A stretch of DNA of 61,744 bases, from positions 1-61,744 of the forward strand of contig NZ_VWSF01000031.1 of the NCBI RefSeq assembly GCF_008629685.1, written 5' to 3'. The translations under genes were made by a program, and so were the position numbers. The first letter of the stretch is position 1. Each line of letters starts with the position of its first letter. A model generated the notes under the pieces. That model was not told the DNA's origin. It was given only the letters and a program-made list of their open reading frames with translations, and did no database searches. Positions 1-6,777 of this stretch are shown here, piece by piece. Source of the DNA: Adhaeribacter rhizoryzae. GTDB lineage: Bacteria > Bacteroidota > Bacteroidia > Cytophagales > Hymenobacteraceae.

Positions 1-1
1 C

Positions 2-643
2 GAAACCCGCCGCGGCCGCGTAGCCAGGCAAGCGGTAGTGGCTTTACGCTGGGCAAAAGTGGGGTTAGTTATGAAAGGCGTGGGCAAAGCCCTGTATGTG
101 GTAGAAGCCAAGGAAATAGATGCGCCCGCCGGGCAAGCGCCCATTTACTGGCGCTTGCTCACGACCCATGTAGTCCAAACCCAACAGCAGGCGCACCAGC
201 TAATCTACTGGTATAGTTTACGCTGGAACATTGAGCAGGTCTTCCGGCTGTTAAAGCAGAAAGGCTTGCAGGTGGAACTGCTGGATTTAGAAACCGGCAA
301 AGCTTTAGTGCAACTCACGCTGCTGGCTTTGTTTGCCGCTAGCAAGATAATGCTCTTGCACCTGGCTTCTAAACAGAAAGAAGCCGTGCCGCTGGCAGAA
401 AGCTTTACCCAGCAGGAAGTCGCTTGTCTGCAGGCTTTACAAAAACGCTATGAAGGAAAAACAGCCAAGCAGCGGAATCCTTACCCCCAAGACTCTTTAC
501 AATGGTGCTACTGGATAATAGCCCGATTAGGCGGGTGGAAACCCCACGAAAAGCAGGCGGGGGTGATTACCCTTTTGCGCGGTTGGAATTACTTCCAGCA
601 TATCTTGCACGGGTGGACCCTGGCCCAAAAATTTGTGTCCTAA
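2..643 (+). CDS. IS4-family transposase, C-terminal part (cut by window edge)
   Basis: The reading frame is open from the left edge to a stop at 641-643, so the true start lies outside the window; the GTG at 38 is only the first start codon inside it. The DDE transposase signature of IS4-type elements, Y-x2-R-x3-E-x6-K, is visible in YSLRWNIEQVFRLLK (about residue 59 from the GTG) and holds the catalytic Glu. The protein would cut and rejoin the element's ends. A 293-bp copy of its 3' end (358-650) lies inverted at 20639-20931, with one visible Q-to-R change in the shared peptide, so the element moved recently in this genome. Sequence identity between the copies stops at GTAGC (about 650), which is probably the right end of the element. 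Confidence 0.85.
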   Translation, partial: ETRRGRVARQAVVALRWAKVGLVMKGVGKALYVVEAKEIDAPAGQAPIYWRLLTTHVVQTQQQAHQLIYWYSLRWNIEQVFRLLKQKGLQVELLDLETGKALVQLTLLALFAASKIMLLHLASKQKEAVPLAESFTQQEVACLQALQKRYEGKTAKQRNPYPQDSLQWCYWIIARLGGWKPHEKQAGVITLLRGWNYFQHILHGWTLAQKFVS

Positions 644-650
644 TCGTAGC

Positions 651-963
651 CCCCTAAGCCGGCTGCATCTACACAGAATTGTTTGTTGGTCAGAGGGCTT
701 CACAAAGATGTGCTTGCTTACCCACAATTCTCTGCCTCTTATGCAGTTTCTGTTCGTCCGTTCAGGGTTTTGCAGTCCTGCTTCCTTCACTGCTTGGGTC
801 ACCCCAAACCAGCTTGCAGCTTGCTAATTGGCTTCACCAACTTGCCAATAAGGGATTTGCACCCCCTGGATAATCTGAGTATATTTCAGAGGAAATATTA
901 CTCGCGCCATGCTGGGCGCACACCACACCTATACGGCAGCTTTGCCGCCGCATAGCCCAGAAC
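651..963. other. Non-coding stretch between the IS end and the first cassette
   Basis: No convincing gene. Short overlapping frames on both strands look random. Near the right side there is a hairpin with CGGCA (934-938) pairing TGCCG (943-947), and an outer pairing of CTGGGC (912-917) with GCCCAG (955-960). These lie just before the GTTAGCACAA core at 964 and may be the left part of an attC-like site for the next gene, but no clear left core was found. Confidence 0.4.
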
Positions 964-1881
964 GTTAGCACAAATTCATGTAAAATTTTTGAATATGAAG
1001 AACTTGTTTTTGGTTATATTCTTATGTATTTCATTCCATACCGTTTATTCTCAAGATGGTTTTATTCAAGGGGAACCAGCATTAGCTTATTGGAAAGTAG
1101 GAAGTAAAGCAGAAACAATTATTGTACTTCATGGCGGGCCATCAGTGGCACATCAATACCTGCGACCGGAGTTTGATGCTTTCAGTAAAGTAGCCAAAGT
1201 AATATATTATGACCAAAGGGGTTGTGGTAAAAGCAAAGATGCTGAAAGTTATATATGGCAGGAGCATGTAAAGGACCTGAAAAGAGTTATTGATACATTT
1301 TCCAAAGGAAAAAAAGTAATTTTAGCAGGTTCCTCCTGGGGAAGTTCACTGGCAATGATTTATGCTTATTCTAATCCCGAAGATATAAAAGCGCTAATTC
1401 TTTCAGGTACAGTTGAGTGGCCAGGGAAAGAGATGGAGGATAAGGAATATATAAAATACAAAGCGGAGAAACTCACCTATCTGAAGCCTGCTACGTACAA
1501 GTTTATTAAAAAAGAAGAGCAAATTTTACCAAGCAAGTCAATACTTCCGGGAGCAAAAGAAAAGTTAATTATTGTTGAAAAAGAGTTAGAGTTTTTTGTA
1601 GGTGATAATAAGAGCGAAGCCCATTACAGTCTTATTACAGGGCCTTTTTTTAATAAACTAAACAATGTTAGAGTACCAATACTTATTTTCTTTGGCAATA
1701 AGGCGGATTGTGAAATTGAGGATTGGGCCTTGAAATATGCAGGTATCTTTACCTTAGCCAAATTAAGAACCATCAAAGGAGTCTGTCATGACCCATGGTT
1801 AAGAGACCCAACTTACTTCTTTTCTGAATCAAAAAAATTCATTCGGAATTTAAATAAGCATTAACCAAAAATTGTGCTAAC
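964..1881 (+). mobile_element. Cassette-like unit 1 (gene bracketed by GTTAGCACAA / TTGTGCTAAC)
   Basis: GTTAGCACAA at 964-973 is the exact reverse complement of TTGTGCTAAC at 1872-1881, and the two enclose one short gene and almost nothing else. In integron cassettes the 5' end of a cassette is complementary to its own 3' inverse core because both belong to one attC in the circular form. That matches what is seen here. The cores fit the GTTRRRY/RYYYAAC consensus only partly, and no integrase is in the window, so the assignment is inference. Confidence 0.5.
989..1864 (+). CDS. Secreted alpha/beta hydrolase (prolyl aminopeptidase-like)
   Basis: A 291-residue alpha/beta hydrolase, probably exported. 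Residues 1-21 form a signal peptide ending at VYSQ. The oxyanion-hole motif HGGP lies near residue 48, the nucleophile elbow GSSWGS near residue 115, and a C-terminal His in GVCHDPW completes a plausible Ser-Asp-His triad. HGGP is typical of the S33 proline iminopeptidase group, but the substrate cannot be read from sequence. The gene stands alone inside a cassette-like inverted repeat and is more AT-rich than the transposase beside it, which fits horizontal gain. Confidence 0.8.
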   Translation: MNMKNLFLVIFLCISFHTVYSQDGFIQGEPALAYWKVGSKAETIIVLHGGPSVAHQYLRPEFDAFSKVAKVIYYDQRGCGKSKDAESYIWQEHVKDLKRVIDTFSKGKKVILAGSSWGSSLAMIYAYSNPEDIKALILSGTVEWPGKEMEDKEYIKYKAEKLTYLKPATYKFIKKEEQILPSKSILPGAKEKLIIVEKELEFFVGDNKSEAHYSLITGPFFNKLNNVRVPILIFFGNKADCEIEDWALKYAGIFTLAKLRTIKGVCHDPWLRDPTYFFSESKKFIRNLNKH

Positions 1882-1933
1882 CACAGCTAAAGCACACTAA
1901 AGTGTGCCTTAGCCCGGCCCGTTGGCAACAAGC
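1872..1933 (+). other. attC-like recombination site
   Basis: TTGTGCTAAC (1872-1881) can pair with GTTGGCAACAA (1921-1931), with one T-G pair and one unpaired base. Between them is a strong imperfect hairpin, GCTAA-a-GCACACT-aa-AGTGTGC-c-TTAGC (1886-1913), with one extra base on each arm. Outer cores, inner arms and unpaired bases are the architecture of an integron attC, and about 59 nt is near the short end of known attC sites. It could also act as a terminator, but no T-run follows. Confidence 0.55.
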
Positions 1934-2533
1934 TATAAAATTATCAAATGAAGGCAGTATTCCTTTTTATAACATTATATGCAATTGGATTCGCCGATTT
2001 GTTTGGCCAAACTCTGAGCAAAAATTATGTTGACAAATGGATTGTGGAAACTTTTTCAACTACCGAAATAGATAGCAATGCACTCTACATTTTGAATGGA
2101 TTTCCCATTGACACAGATTCAATTGAAAATAAATTAAGTTCATATTTACAATCCGACTTAATACTAATAGACTACTTAGATAAAGCAACAACTGAAAATA
2201 TGGTATTTTGCACACCAGCAAGGGGAATTGTGCTTTTGACCACAAAAGGAAACCAAAATAAAAAAATCATACGCAAGAATTTCTCTAAGGCAGTAAATCA
2301 ATTTTCAAATAGTTACTCGAACCTAGGCACTTCGGAAGAACTGCCTGTTTTGATAATCAACGGACATCAAGTTAAAAGCTCAGAAAGTACATCGGTTTTG
2401 AAAAGCCTAAGAAAAGCTGATGTTTTAGGAATAAACATTATAGGAAGACCCGTTTCAAAGCAGTTATATGGAGAGAATGGCAAAAACGGGTTAGTGGTAA
2501 TTTCAGCTAAATAAAAAAAAGCCTGTTGCCAAT
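1921..2533 (+). mobile_element. Cassette-like unit 2 (gene bracketed by TTGGCAACA / TGTTGCCAA)
   Basis: TTGGCAACA at 1922-1930 is the exact reverse complement of TGTTGCCAA at 2524-2532. They enclose one gene and abut unit 1 through the attC-like hairpin. The expected hairpin after the right core is missing; a group II intron remnant starts there instead. Confidence 0.5.
1948..2514 (+). CDS. Secreted TonB-plug-like protein
   Basis: A 188-residue protein of unassigned function with an N-terminal signal peptide (about residues 1-20, ending near LFGQ). The C-terminal part (LYGENGKNGLVVISAK) resembles the end of the plug domain of TonB-dependent receptors, where YGxxGxNGVVxI is common. An earlier segment (ALYILNGFPID, LPVLIINGHQV) resembles the plug's first strands. 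There is no beta-barrel, so this is not a receptor; stand-alone plug-like secreted proteins are frequent in Bacteroidetes and their role is unclear. The gene is alone in a cassette-like unit. Confidence 0.7.
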   Translation: MKAVFLFITLYAIGFADLFGQTLSKNYVDKWIVETFSTTEIDSNALYILNGFPIDTDSIENKLSSYLQSDLILIDYLDKATTENMVFCTPARGIVLLTTKGNQNKKIIRKNFSKAVNQFSNSYSNLGTSEELPVLIINGHQVKSSESTSVLKSLRKADVLGINIIGRPVSKQLYGENGKNGLVVISAK

Positions 2534-2625
2534 CGAGTAGACGGCCCCACCAGCGCTAGCTGATGAGGAGCGCCTCTCACACCACTGTACGTACGGGTCT
2601 CGTATACAGCGGTTCGTTGAGCTGT
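2530..2625 (-). ncRNA. Group II intron remnant (domain V-VI region)
   Basis: Read on the minus strand, 2612-2582 folds as an 8-bp stem (CCGCTGTA with TACAGTGG), then TACG with CGTA around a short loop, with a two-base CG bulge on the 3' arm. That is the shape of group II intron domain V. A GTGTGAGAGG stretch and a second hairpin follow, then CTACTCGAT before the cassette core. The usual GAGC start of domain V reads GAAC here, and there is no reverse transcriptase gene, so the intron is a dead 3' fragment. Assignment is by pattern memory, not by a covariance model. Confidence 0.5.
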
Positions 2626-2661
2626 GGGGCTACCTTTTGGTAGAAATCGAACAATGCTTTT

Positions 2662-4521
2662 TTACCGGGATATCTCCTGTTGTGCTGGCCGTTGAATTTC
2701 CGGTTTATTAGCGATTTCCCGGCGTTCTGCCCGGTCCAGATTTTTCTCCATAACCTGATTACCCCGCTGAGCCCCTACGGCATCTAAAGTTTTAGAAATT
2801 TTGCCAATTTCCTCCTGGTCAGTTCGATAACTAACCTTAATTTCAGTATACTTAACACCCTTTTTAAAAGAGCTTTTCAAATCCCCAACATTCGCCCCAC
2901 TTCGTACTAAAGCATCTTTAACCGTTTCGGCCTGACCTTTACTTTCTTTCTCTTTATACGGTTCTTCTACTTTTACCAGAACCTGCTTTTCTGAACCTGC
3001 TGCCGGGCCGGATGGCGGTAATTTAACCTGGTGCAGCCCGGCAGCAGGGTGGGTTAGCTCCTGTTGCTGCGCTACCGCCCGTTGTTGTTCCCGTAACTGT
3101 TTTTGGGTGGCTTTAGCTTGTTCGTCCAGAATTGCCTGATGCCGGATTTGGTCCGGATTAAGCCCTTGGGTAATTAATTCCAAATCGCGGTTAAAATCCT
3201 TTGCTATTGCATAATCTACCCGGATAAAATTAGCCGGTTGCTTTTGCAGCTCCGGCCGGAGTTGCTCCCGCTGCCGGTAAAGCTCCTGGCTGATAACTTC
3301 CAGCTGCGCGGTATCCGCCTTAGCGACACTTAATCTCAGAACCGTATTTTTCTCGGTCGATCGTTGAATTGCCAACTCAATGCTTGGTTCTTCCTGCAAA
3401 GAATTAATACGCGCTACCTGGTTAACCAATAATTTAACTCTTTCGGCTCCTTCCGGCGCCGATGCATGGTGGTATTCTATCCGCAAATTGGTGTGGTATT
3501 TCCCCAACGTTCCATGCCACCCGATTGGGCTTTCCGCTTCGGCATAAGCTTCCTGATTTGCAACTTCCCGGAAAGGCCGGGCCGGATGTAAATCATTCAG
3601 GTAATTAATATTAAACTTTCGTCCGGCTGCATCCCGGTCATTGGCCAATACAATCTCGCTAGGCTGCTGCTTGTCTATTACCCGCTGTATGAGTTCTATT
3701 TGCTTTTCGGTTACAGTGCCGGCCGTTGCAATGTACATGGTATTTTTGCCATCGTATTTTAACTGGTGGTAACTCATAGCGTCTACGGCACTTTCATTTA
3801 CCACCAACCGCTCAATGGGCGTATCTTTCCCCAGGGTCGGGTGCGATACCCAAATGCCGTCTTTGGGCAATGCCAGTAAGCTCTTAAAGCCGGTGTTCTT
3901 CTGCTCCACACTGGTCAGTCCGTTTTCGTTGTACAACGGGAAAGCCGTATTATGAAATTCGTTCTGCTGGCTGGTAAAAACCCGCCCTTTAAAAGCTGGG
4001 TTATCAATGGTTTCATCGGTAAGTGCCCGGCTATGCAAATAGCTGCGGTCGCTTAATTCTCTCCGGATGCCCAGCACCTCGGCAATTAACCGGGTTCGTT
4101 GCTCTTCCGCTGTTTCTAAATCCGAAATCGCCTGGCCCGATTGCCGTATAGGCTTAACCGAAAAACTATTAAGGTGATGGTCGTTACGGGCTATATTATA
4201 GGCCGGACTGGGTTCCGGATACTCATTCAGGTATTCGCGCAGGTGCAACCGCACTTCACCCAGGCTTTTATGTTCGCGGGTTTTTACAAAATCGATGATG
4301 GTTCCGCGGTCGCGGTCATCGCCGGGGTTCAGGTAAACCTGCTTATTATCTTTCCGGCTTACAATGAGGTGTTCGCCGTTATTCTCCAGATGTTGCCAAT
4401 CGCCCCGTTTTCCTTGTGCTGTAATTTGGTAGCCCTGGCGTTGGGCATATTCTACTAAGTCTATTTTTTGCTTAAACTTATCTAGTTCCTGCGGGTCGTT
4501 CTCCAATGCTCTACGTTCCAT
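2662..4521 (-). CDS. TOPRIM/DUF3991 primase-like protein of a mobile element
   Basis: A 619-residue protein. The N-terminal part resembles the zinc-finger-like region of DnaG-type primases as found in DUF3991 proteins (DLVEYAQRQGYQI, then HLIVSRKDN and GDDRDRGTIIDFV). A TOPRIM-like domain follows (RLVVNESAVDAMSYHQL, then EIVLANDRDAAGRKF), carrying the conserved Glu and the DxD-type acidic pair. The C-terminal third is charged and helical. Such proteins accompany Bacteroidetes conjugative elements and are thought to prime the transferred strand. It is transcribed away from the tra operon, with the small HTH-like gene upstream on the same strand. Confidence 0.8.
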   Translation of the reverse strand: MERRALENDPQELDKFKQKIDLVEYAQRQGYQITAQGKRGDWQHLENNGEHLIVSRKDNKQVYLNPGDDRDRGTIIDFVKTREHKSLGEVRLHLREYLNEYPEPSPAYNIARNDHHLNSFSVKPIRQSGQAISDLETAEEQRTRLIAEVLGIRRELSDRSYLHSRALTDETIDNPAFKGRVFTSQQNEFHNTAFPLYNENGLTSVEQKNTGFKSLLALPKDGIWVSHPTLGKDTPIERLVVNESAVDAMSYHQLKYDGKNTMYIATAGTVTEKQIELIQRVIDKQQPSEIVLANDRDAAGRKFNINYLNDLHPARPFREVANQEAYAEAESPIGWHGTLGKYHTNLRIEYHHASAPEGAERVKLLVNQVARINSLQEEPSIELAIQRSTEKNTVLRLSVAKADTAQLEVISQELYRQREQLRPELQKQPANFIRVDYAIAKDFNRDLELITQGLNPDQIRHQAILDEQAKATQKQLREQQRAVAQQQELTHPAAGLHQVKLPPSGPAAGSEKQVLVKVEEPYKEKESKGQAETVKDALVRSGANVGDLKSSFKKGVKYTEIKVSYRTDQEEIGKISKTLDAVGAQRGNQVMEKNLDRAERREIANKPEIQRPAQQEISR

Positions 4522-4613
4522 AACACACCGATTAATGATACAGATCCTATAAAATGCAAAAAGCGGGAAAGTCCCGCCGTGTCCGCTAAAAAGCCTAAAG
4601 CCTTTCTTCGTAT

Positions 4614-4991
4614 TTAGTGGGGTTGGTACTTAGCCTGGCTGTCGATATAAGCCAGCTGATCTCTAAATTGCTGTAATTCCTCCTGGCCGGGAAAAAGAAA
4701 AAGATAACGGTCGTTTTCGCCGGCAGCTACTGGGTTCTGGGAAGCCGTTGTTTCGAATGATAGAGCGGCTAGTAATTTTTGTAAAAGGCGGTGTTCTTTT
4801 CTTTTAAGGGTATTGTTTTTTAGGTTTACAATAGTGGTATAAGGGAGTGAATGCTGTAAACAGAAAGGTTTTAATTGACCATGACCCAAAATTTTTAACC
4901 GGTACTGGATGTAACGCAATACATCTGCATACAGCACAAATAAATTTGGGTTTGGGAACCCCAAGGGTTTTACGGCGTCAGTAGTAGGCAT
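4614..4991 (-). CDS. Small putative DNA-binding protein beside the primase
   Basis: A 125-residue protein not recognised as a named family. The segment FCLQHSLPYTTIVNLKNNTLK followed by HRLLQKLLAALSF (about residues 43-77) has the spacing of a helix-turn-helix of XRE type, so a regulator role is plausible. It lies upstream of the primase gene on the same strand and faces the tra operon across a 294-bp AT-rich region that could hold both promoters. Confidence 0.6.
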   Translation of the reverse strand: MPTTDAVKPLGFPNPNLFVLYADVLRYIQYRLKILGHGQLKPFCLQHSLPYTTIVNLKNNTLKRKEHRLLQKLLAALSFETTASQNPVAAGENDRYLFLFPGQEELQQFRDQLAYIDSQAKYQPH

Positions 4992-5285
4992 TTATAAAGC
5001 TGTTTTAACAATTGGTAATTTAACCCTACCTACCCAGCCCCTATGTTTATATGGAAATTTAGCAATTGCAAATTGCTATACCAGCCTACAATTTATAATT
5101 ATATATTTTAATTAATAAATAATTGCAATAAAATAAGTTATAAATTTCTTTTATCTACTTTTTTATAACTACGTACTAACAATCTTATAGTTTTTTATTA
5201 ACTAAATTATAATTTAACTTTTCACTAGTTTTTTGCTAACTTTTCACTAACTTTTGTACAACTTATTTCGTAAAAGCTTATAAAT
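4992..5285. promoter_or_regulatory. Divergent AT-rich control region of the tra operon
   Basis: This gap separates the minus-strand HTH/primase pair from the plus-strand tra operon. It is very AT-rich. AACTTTTCACTA occurs at 5216-5227 and again at 5238-5249, a 22-bp period, and the start of a third copy (AACTTTTG) follows. Such iterated sites near two DNA turns apart suit a regulator or replication/transfer protein. No -7/-33 promoter could be fixed with confidence. Confidence 0.45.
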
Positions 5286-5969
5286 ATGCCGCTGCAAGCC
5301 TTTTTAACGGGTTTAGTGCTTATACCAGCACTGCTGTTAGTGGCTTTAATATGGTGGCGGTTCTTTGGTGGTGGTAAAGGAAAATATAAAAAGCCTCTTC
5401 CACCTGATTTAAACCGTTACCTTACCATCAGAAAATACAGGTACGATGTCAGCGATTTTGTAAAACCTGTTGTTCCGAAGCCAGAAGCGCCAAGGATAAA
5501 CCCAGAAGAAAACATTATTCAAAAACTGGTAGATAATACTACCCGAAGGGCGGCATACGAGGAAGAACATAGTAAATCACCTTCTAAACTTATCCCAGAC
5601 AAAGAAAAAACAGGAAGCCTTAAAACTTCTGCCCCCACCGGGGAATTTACTGAGGACCTCTTTCCGGAAATAGGTCCCCAAAAAGATAAGCCTGTTAGCA
5701 CCCATCCAGAACCTGCGCTCCGCAGCTCTGTAAACCCGGAAGATGAGCACAACAAAGTTGCTCCTTCTCTTTTTTACAACGTTGTTACGGCCCCAGCCAG
5801 TACCAGTAACGATATTAGAAACCGGCAAGCCGTATCCGAACACCGTACCCGCAAGGGCTCCGCATTACGTGCTAAATTAACGAACCAAAAAGAAGCACTC
5901 GGGGATTTATTTCTTGGTAATCCTGCAACGGTAAAACCGGGCGCTGATTCACAAAACGGAAATCAGTAG
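5286..5969 (+). CDS. Membrane-anchored protein heading the tra operon
   Basis: A 227-residue protein of unknown function. Residues 5-26 form one membrane segment (LTGLVLIPALLLVALIWW), followed by a Lys/Gly stretch and a long polar, Pro/Ser/Glu-rich tail that looks disordered. The topology suggests a short periplasmic end and a cytoplasmic tail. It is the first gene on this strand before traE, 77 bp away, so a role in assembling or regulating the conjugation machine is an inference from position only. Confidence 0.65.
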   Translation: MPLQAFLTGLVLIPALLLVALIWWRFFGGGKGKYKKPLPPDLNRYLTIRKYRYDVSDFVKPVVPKPEAPRINPEENIIQKLVDNTTRRAAYEEEHSKSPSKLIPDKEKTGSLKTSAPTGEFTEDLFPEIGPQKDKPVSTHPEPALRSSVNPEDEHNKVAPSLFYNVVTAPASTSNDIRNRQAVSEHRTRKGSALRAKLTNQKEALGDLFLGNPATVKPGADSQNGNQ

Positions 5970-6046
5970 GCTTTTGGGAATACTTTGTAGTACCATTTAA
6001 TACCCCTGTCTATTTACTTCCCTTAAACCTTCAATTATTAGAAACA

Positions 6047-6451
6047 ATGTTAACCAAATCGAAAAGAGGAGGGGTTGGCCTGTTGGCTAATTTCTCAAAT
6101 GCATCGCATTCTTTTTTAGCAAAGGGTAGCACGTATAATGCTTCCGCCTGGGAAAAAAGGTTAATGACTACCGCATTAGGATTGGCTATGATGCAGCAAA
6201 CTATGGCGCAGGGAGGCACCGCCGCAGCCTTATCCGGGGTTCAGGAAACCATTATTACAATTGTTCAGATTTTATTCTCCATTATTCTGGTAATTGGCCT
6301 GATCCGGGTGGTAATGAAATTTGTAAACGGTAACCCCGATGCGCTTTCAGCGCTGGGCTGGCTGGTAGGTGGCGTAATTTTGTGGTTCGGCTTCCAGTTC
6401 TTTAAAGATGATTTAGTAGGAACAGTGGGCGGTGAAGGTGGCGTACGCTAA
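6047..6451 (+). CDS. traE: TraE conjugal transfer protein (DUF4134, VirB2-like)
   Basis: A 134-residue hydrophobic protein. A signal-like segment around residues 41-55 ends at MAQGG, and two membrane helices follow (IITIVQILFSIILVIGLIRVV and LGWLVGGVILWFGFQFF). The pattern and the sequence around GGVILWFGFQFF are those of the DUF4134/TraE family of Bacteroides conjugative elements, believed to supply the pilin-like subunit. The N-terminal extension before the signal segment is longer than usual. It lies 11 bp upstream of traF. Confidence 0.85.
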   Translation: MLTKSKRGGVGLLANFSNASHSFLAKGSTYNASAWEKRLMTTALGLAMMQQTMAQGGTAAALSGVQETIITIVQILFSIILVIGLIRVVMKFVNGNPDALSALGWLVGGVILWFGFQFFKDDLVGTVGGEGGVR

Positions 6452-6462
6452 AAGCCTGCTTT

Positions 6463-6777
6463 ATGCGCTCTTATAAAAGTATCGAAAAACCGGCTCAGGT
6501 CCTGGGTATGAATATTATGGATTTGGGCCTGGTAGTAGGGCTTTTTATTGGCTCAATCCTGCTGCTTGGCTTTCTTAACATGCTCATCCACATTCCGCGT
6601 TTGGTCTATCTGGTGGTTTTTCTTCTCGAAATTAGCCTGGTTTTATTCCTGCGATTCCTGACCAAAACCCGTCCACCCGGATTTCTCATCAGTTGGTTGT
6701 CTTTCAAATTTGTGCAACCCCGCCGGATTGCCGTCGGCTCTGTTCTACCAATAGCTCTGAAAAATGAAAAAAGATAA
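6463..6777 (+). CDS. traF: TraF conjugal transfer protein (DUF4133, VirB3-like)
   Basis: A 104-residue membrane protein with two helices (about residues 21-42 and 48-66) followed by a basic C-terminal tail, matching the size and layout of DUF4133/TraF, the VirB3-like inner-membrane partner of the VirB4 ATPase. Its last codons overlap the start of traG by 14 bp, which suggests translational coupling. Confidence 0.85.
   Translation: MRSYKSIEKPAQVLGMNIMDLGLVVGLFIGSILLLGFLNMLIHIPRLVYLVVFLLEISLVLFLRFLTKTRPPGFLISWLSFKFVQPRRIAVGSVLPIALKNEKR

Noticed and set aside
527-955. Several overlapping frames after the transposase
   Set aside because: They overlap the transposase or each other, lack domains and differ from any protein pattern.
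1886-1913. Hairpin as a transcription terminator
   Set aside because: Strong stem but no following T-run, and the flanking cores pair with each other; an attC-like site explains it better.
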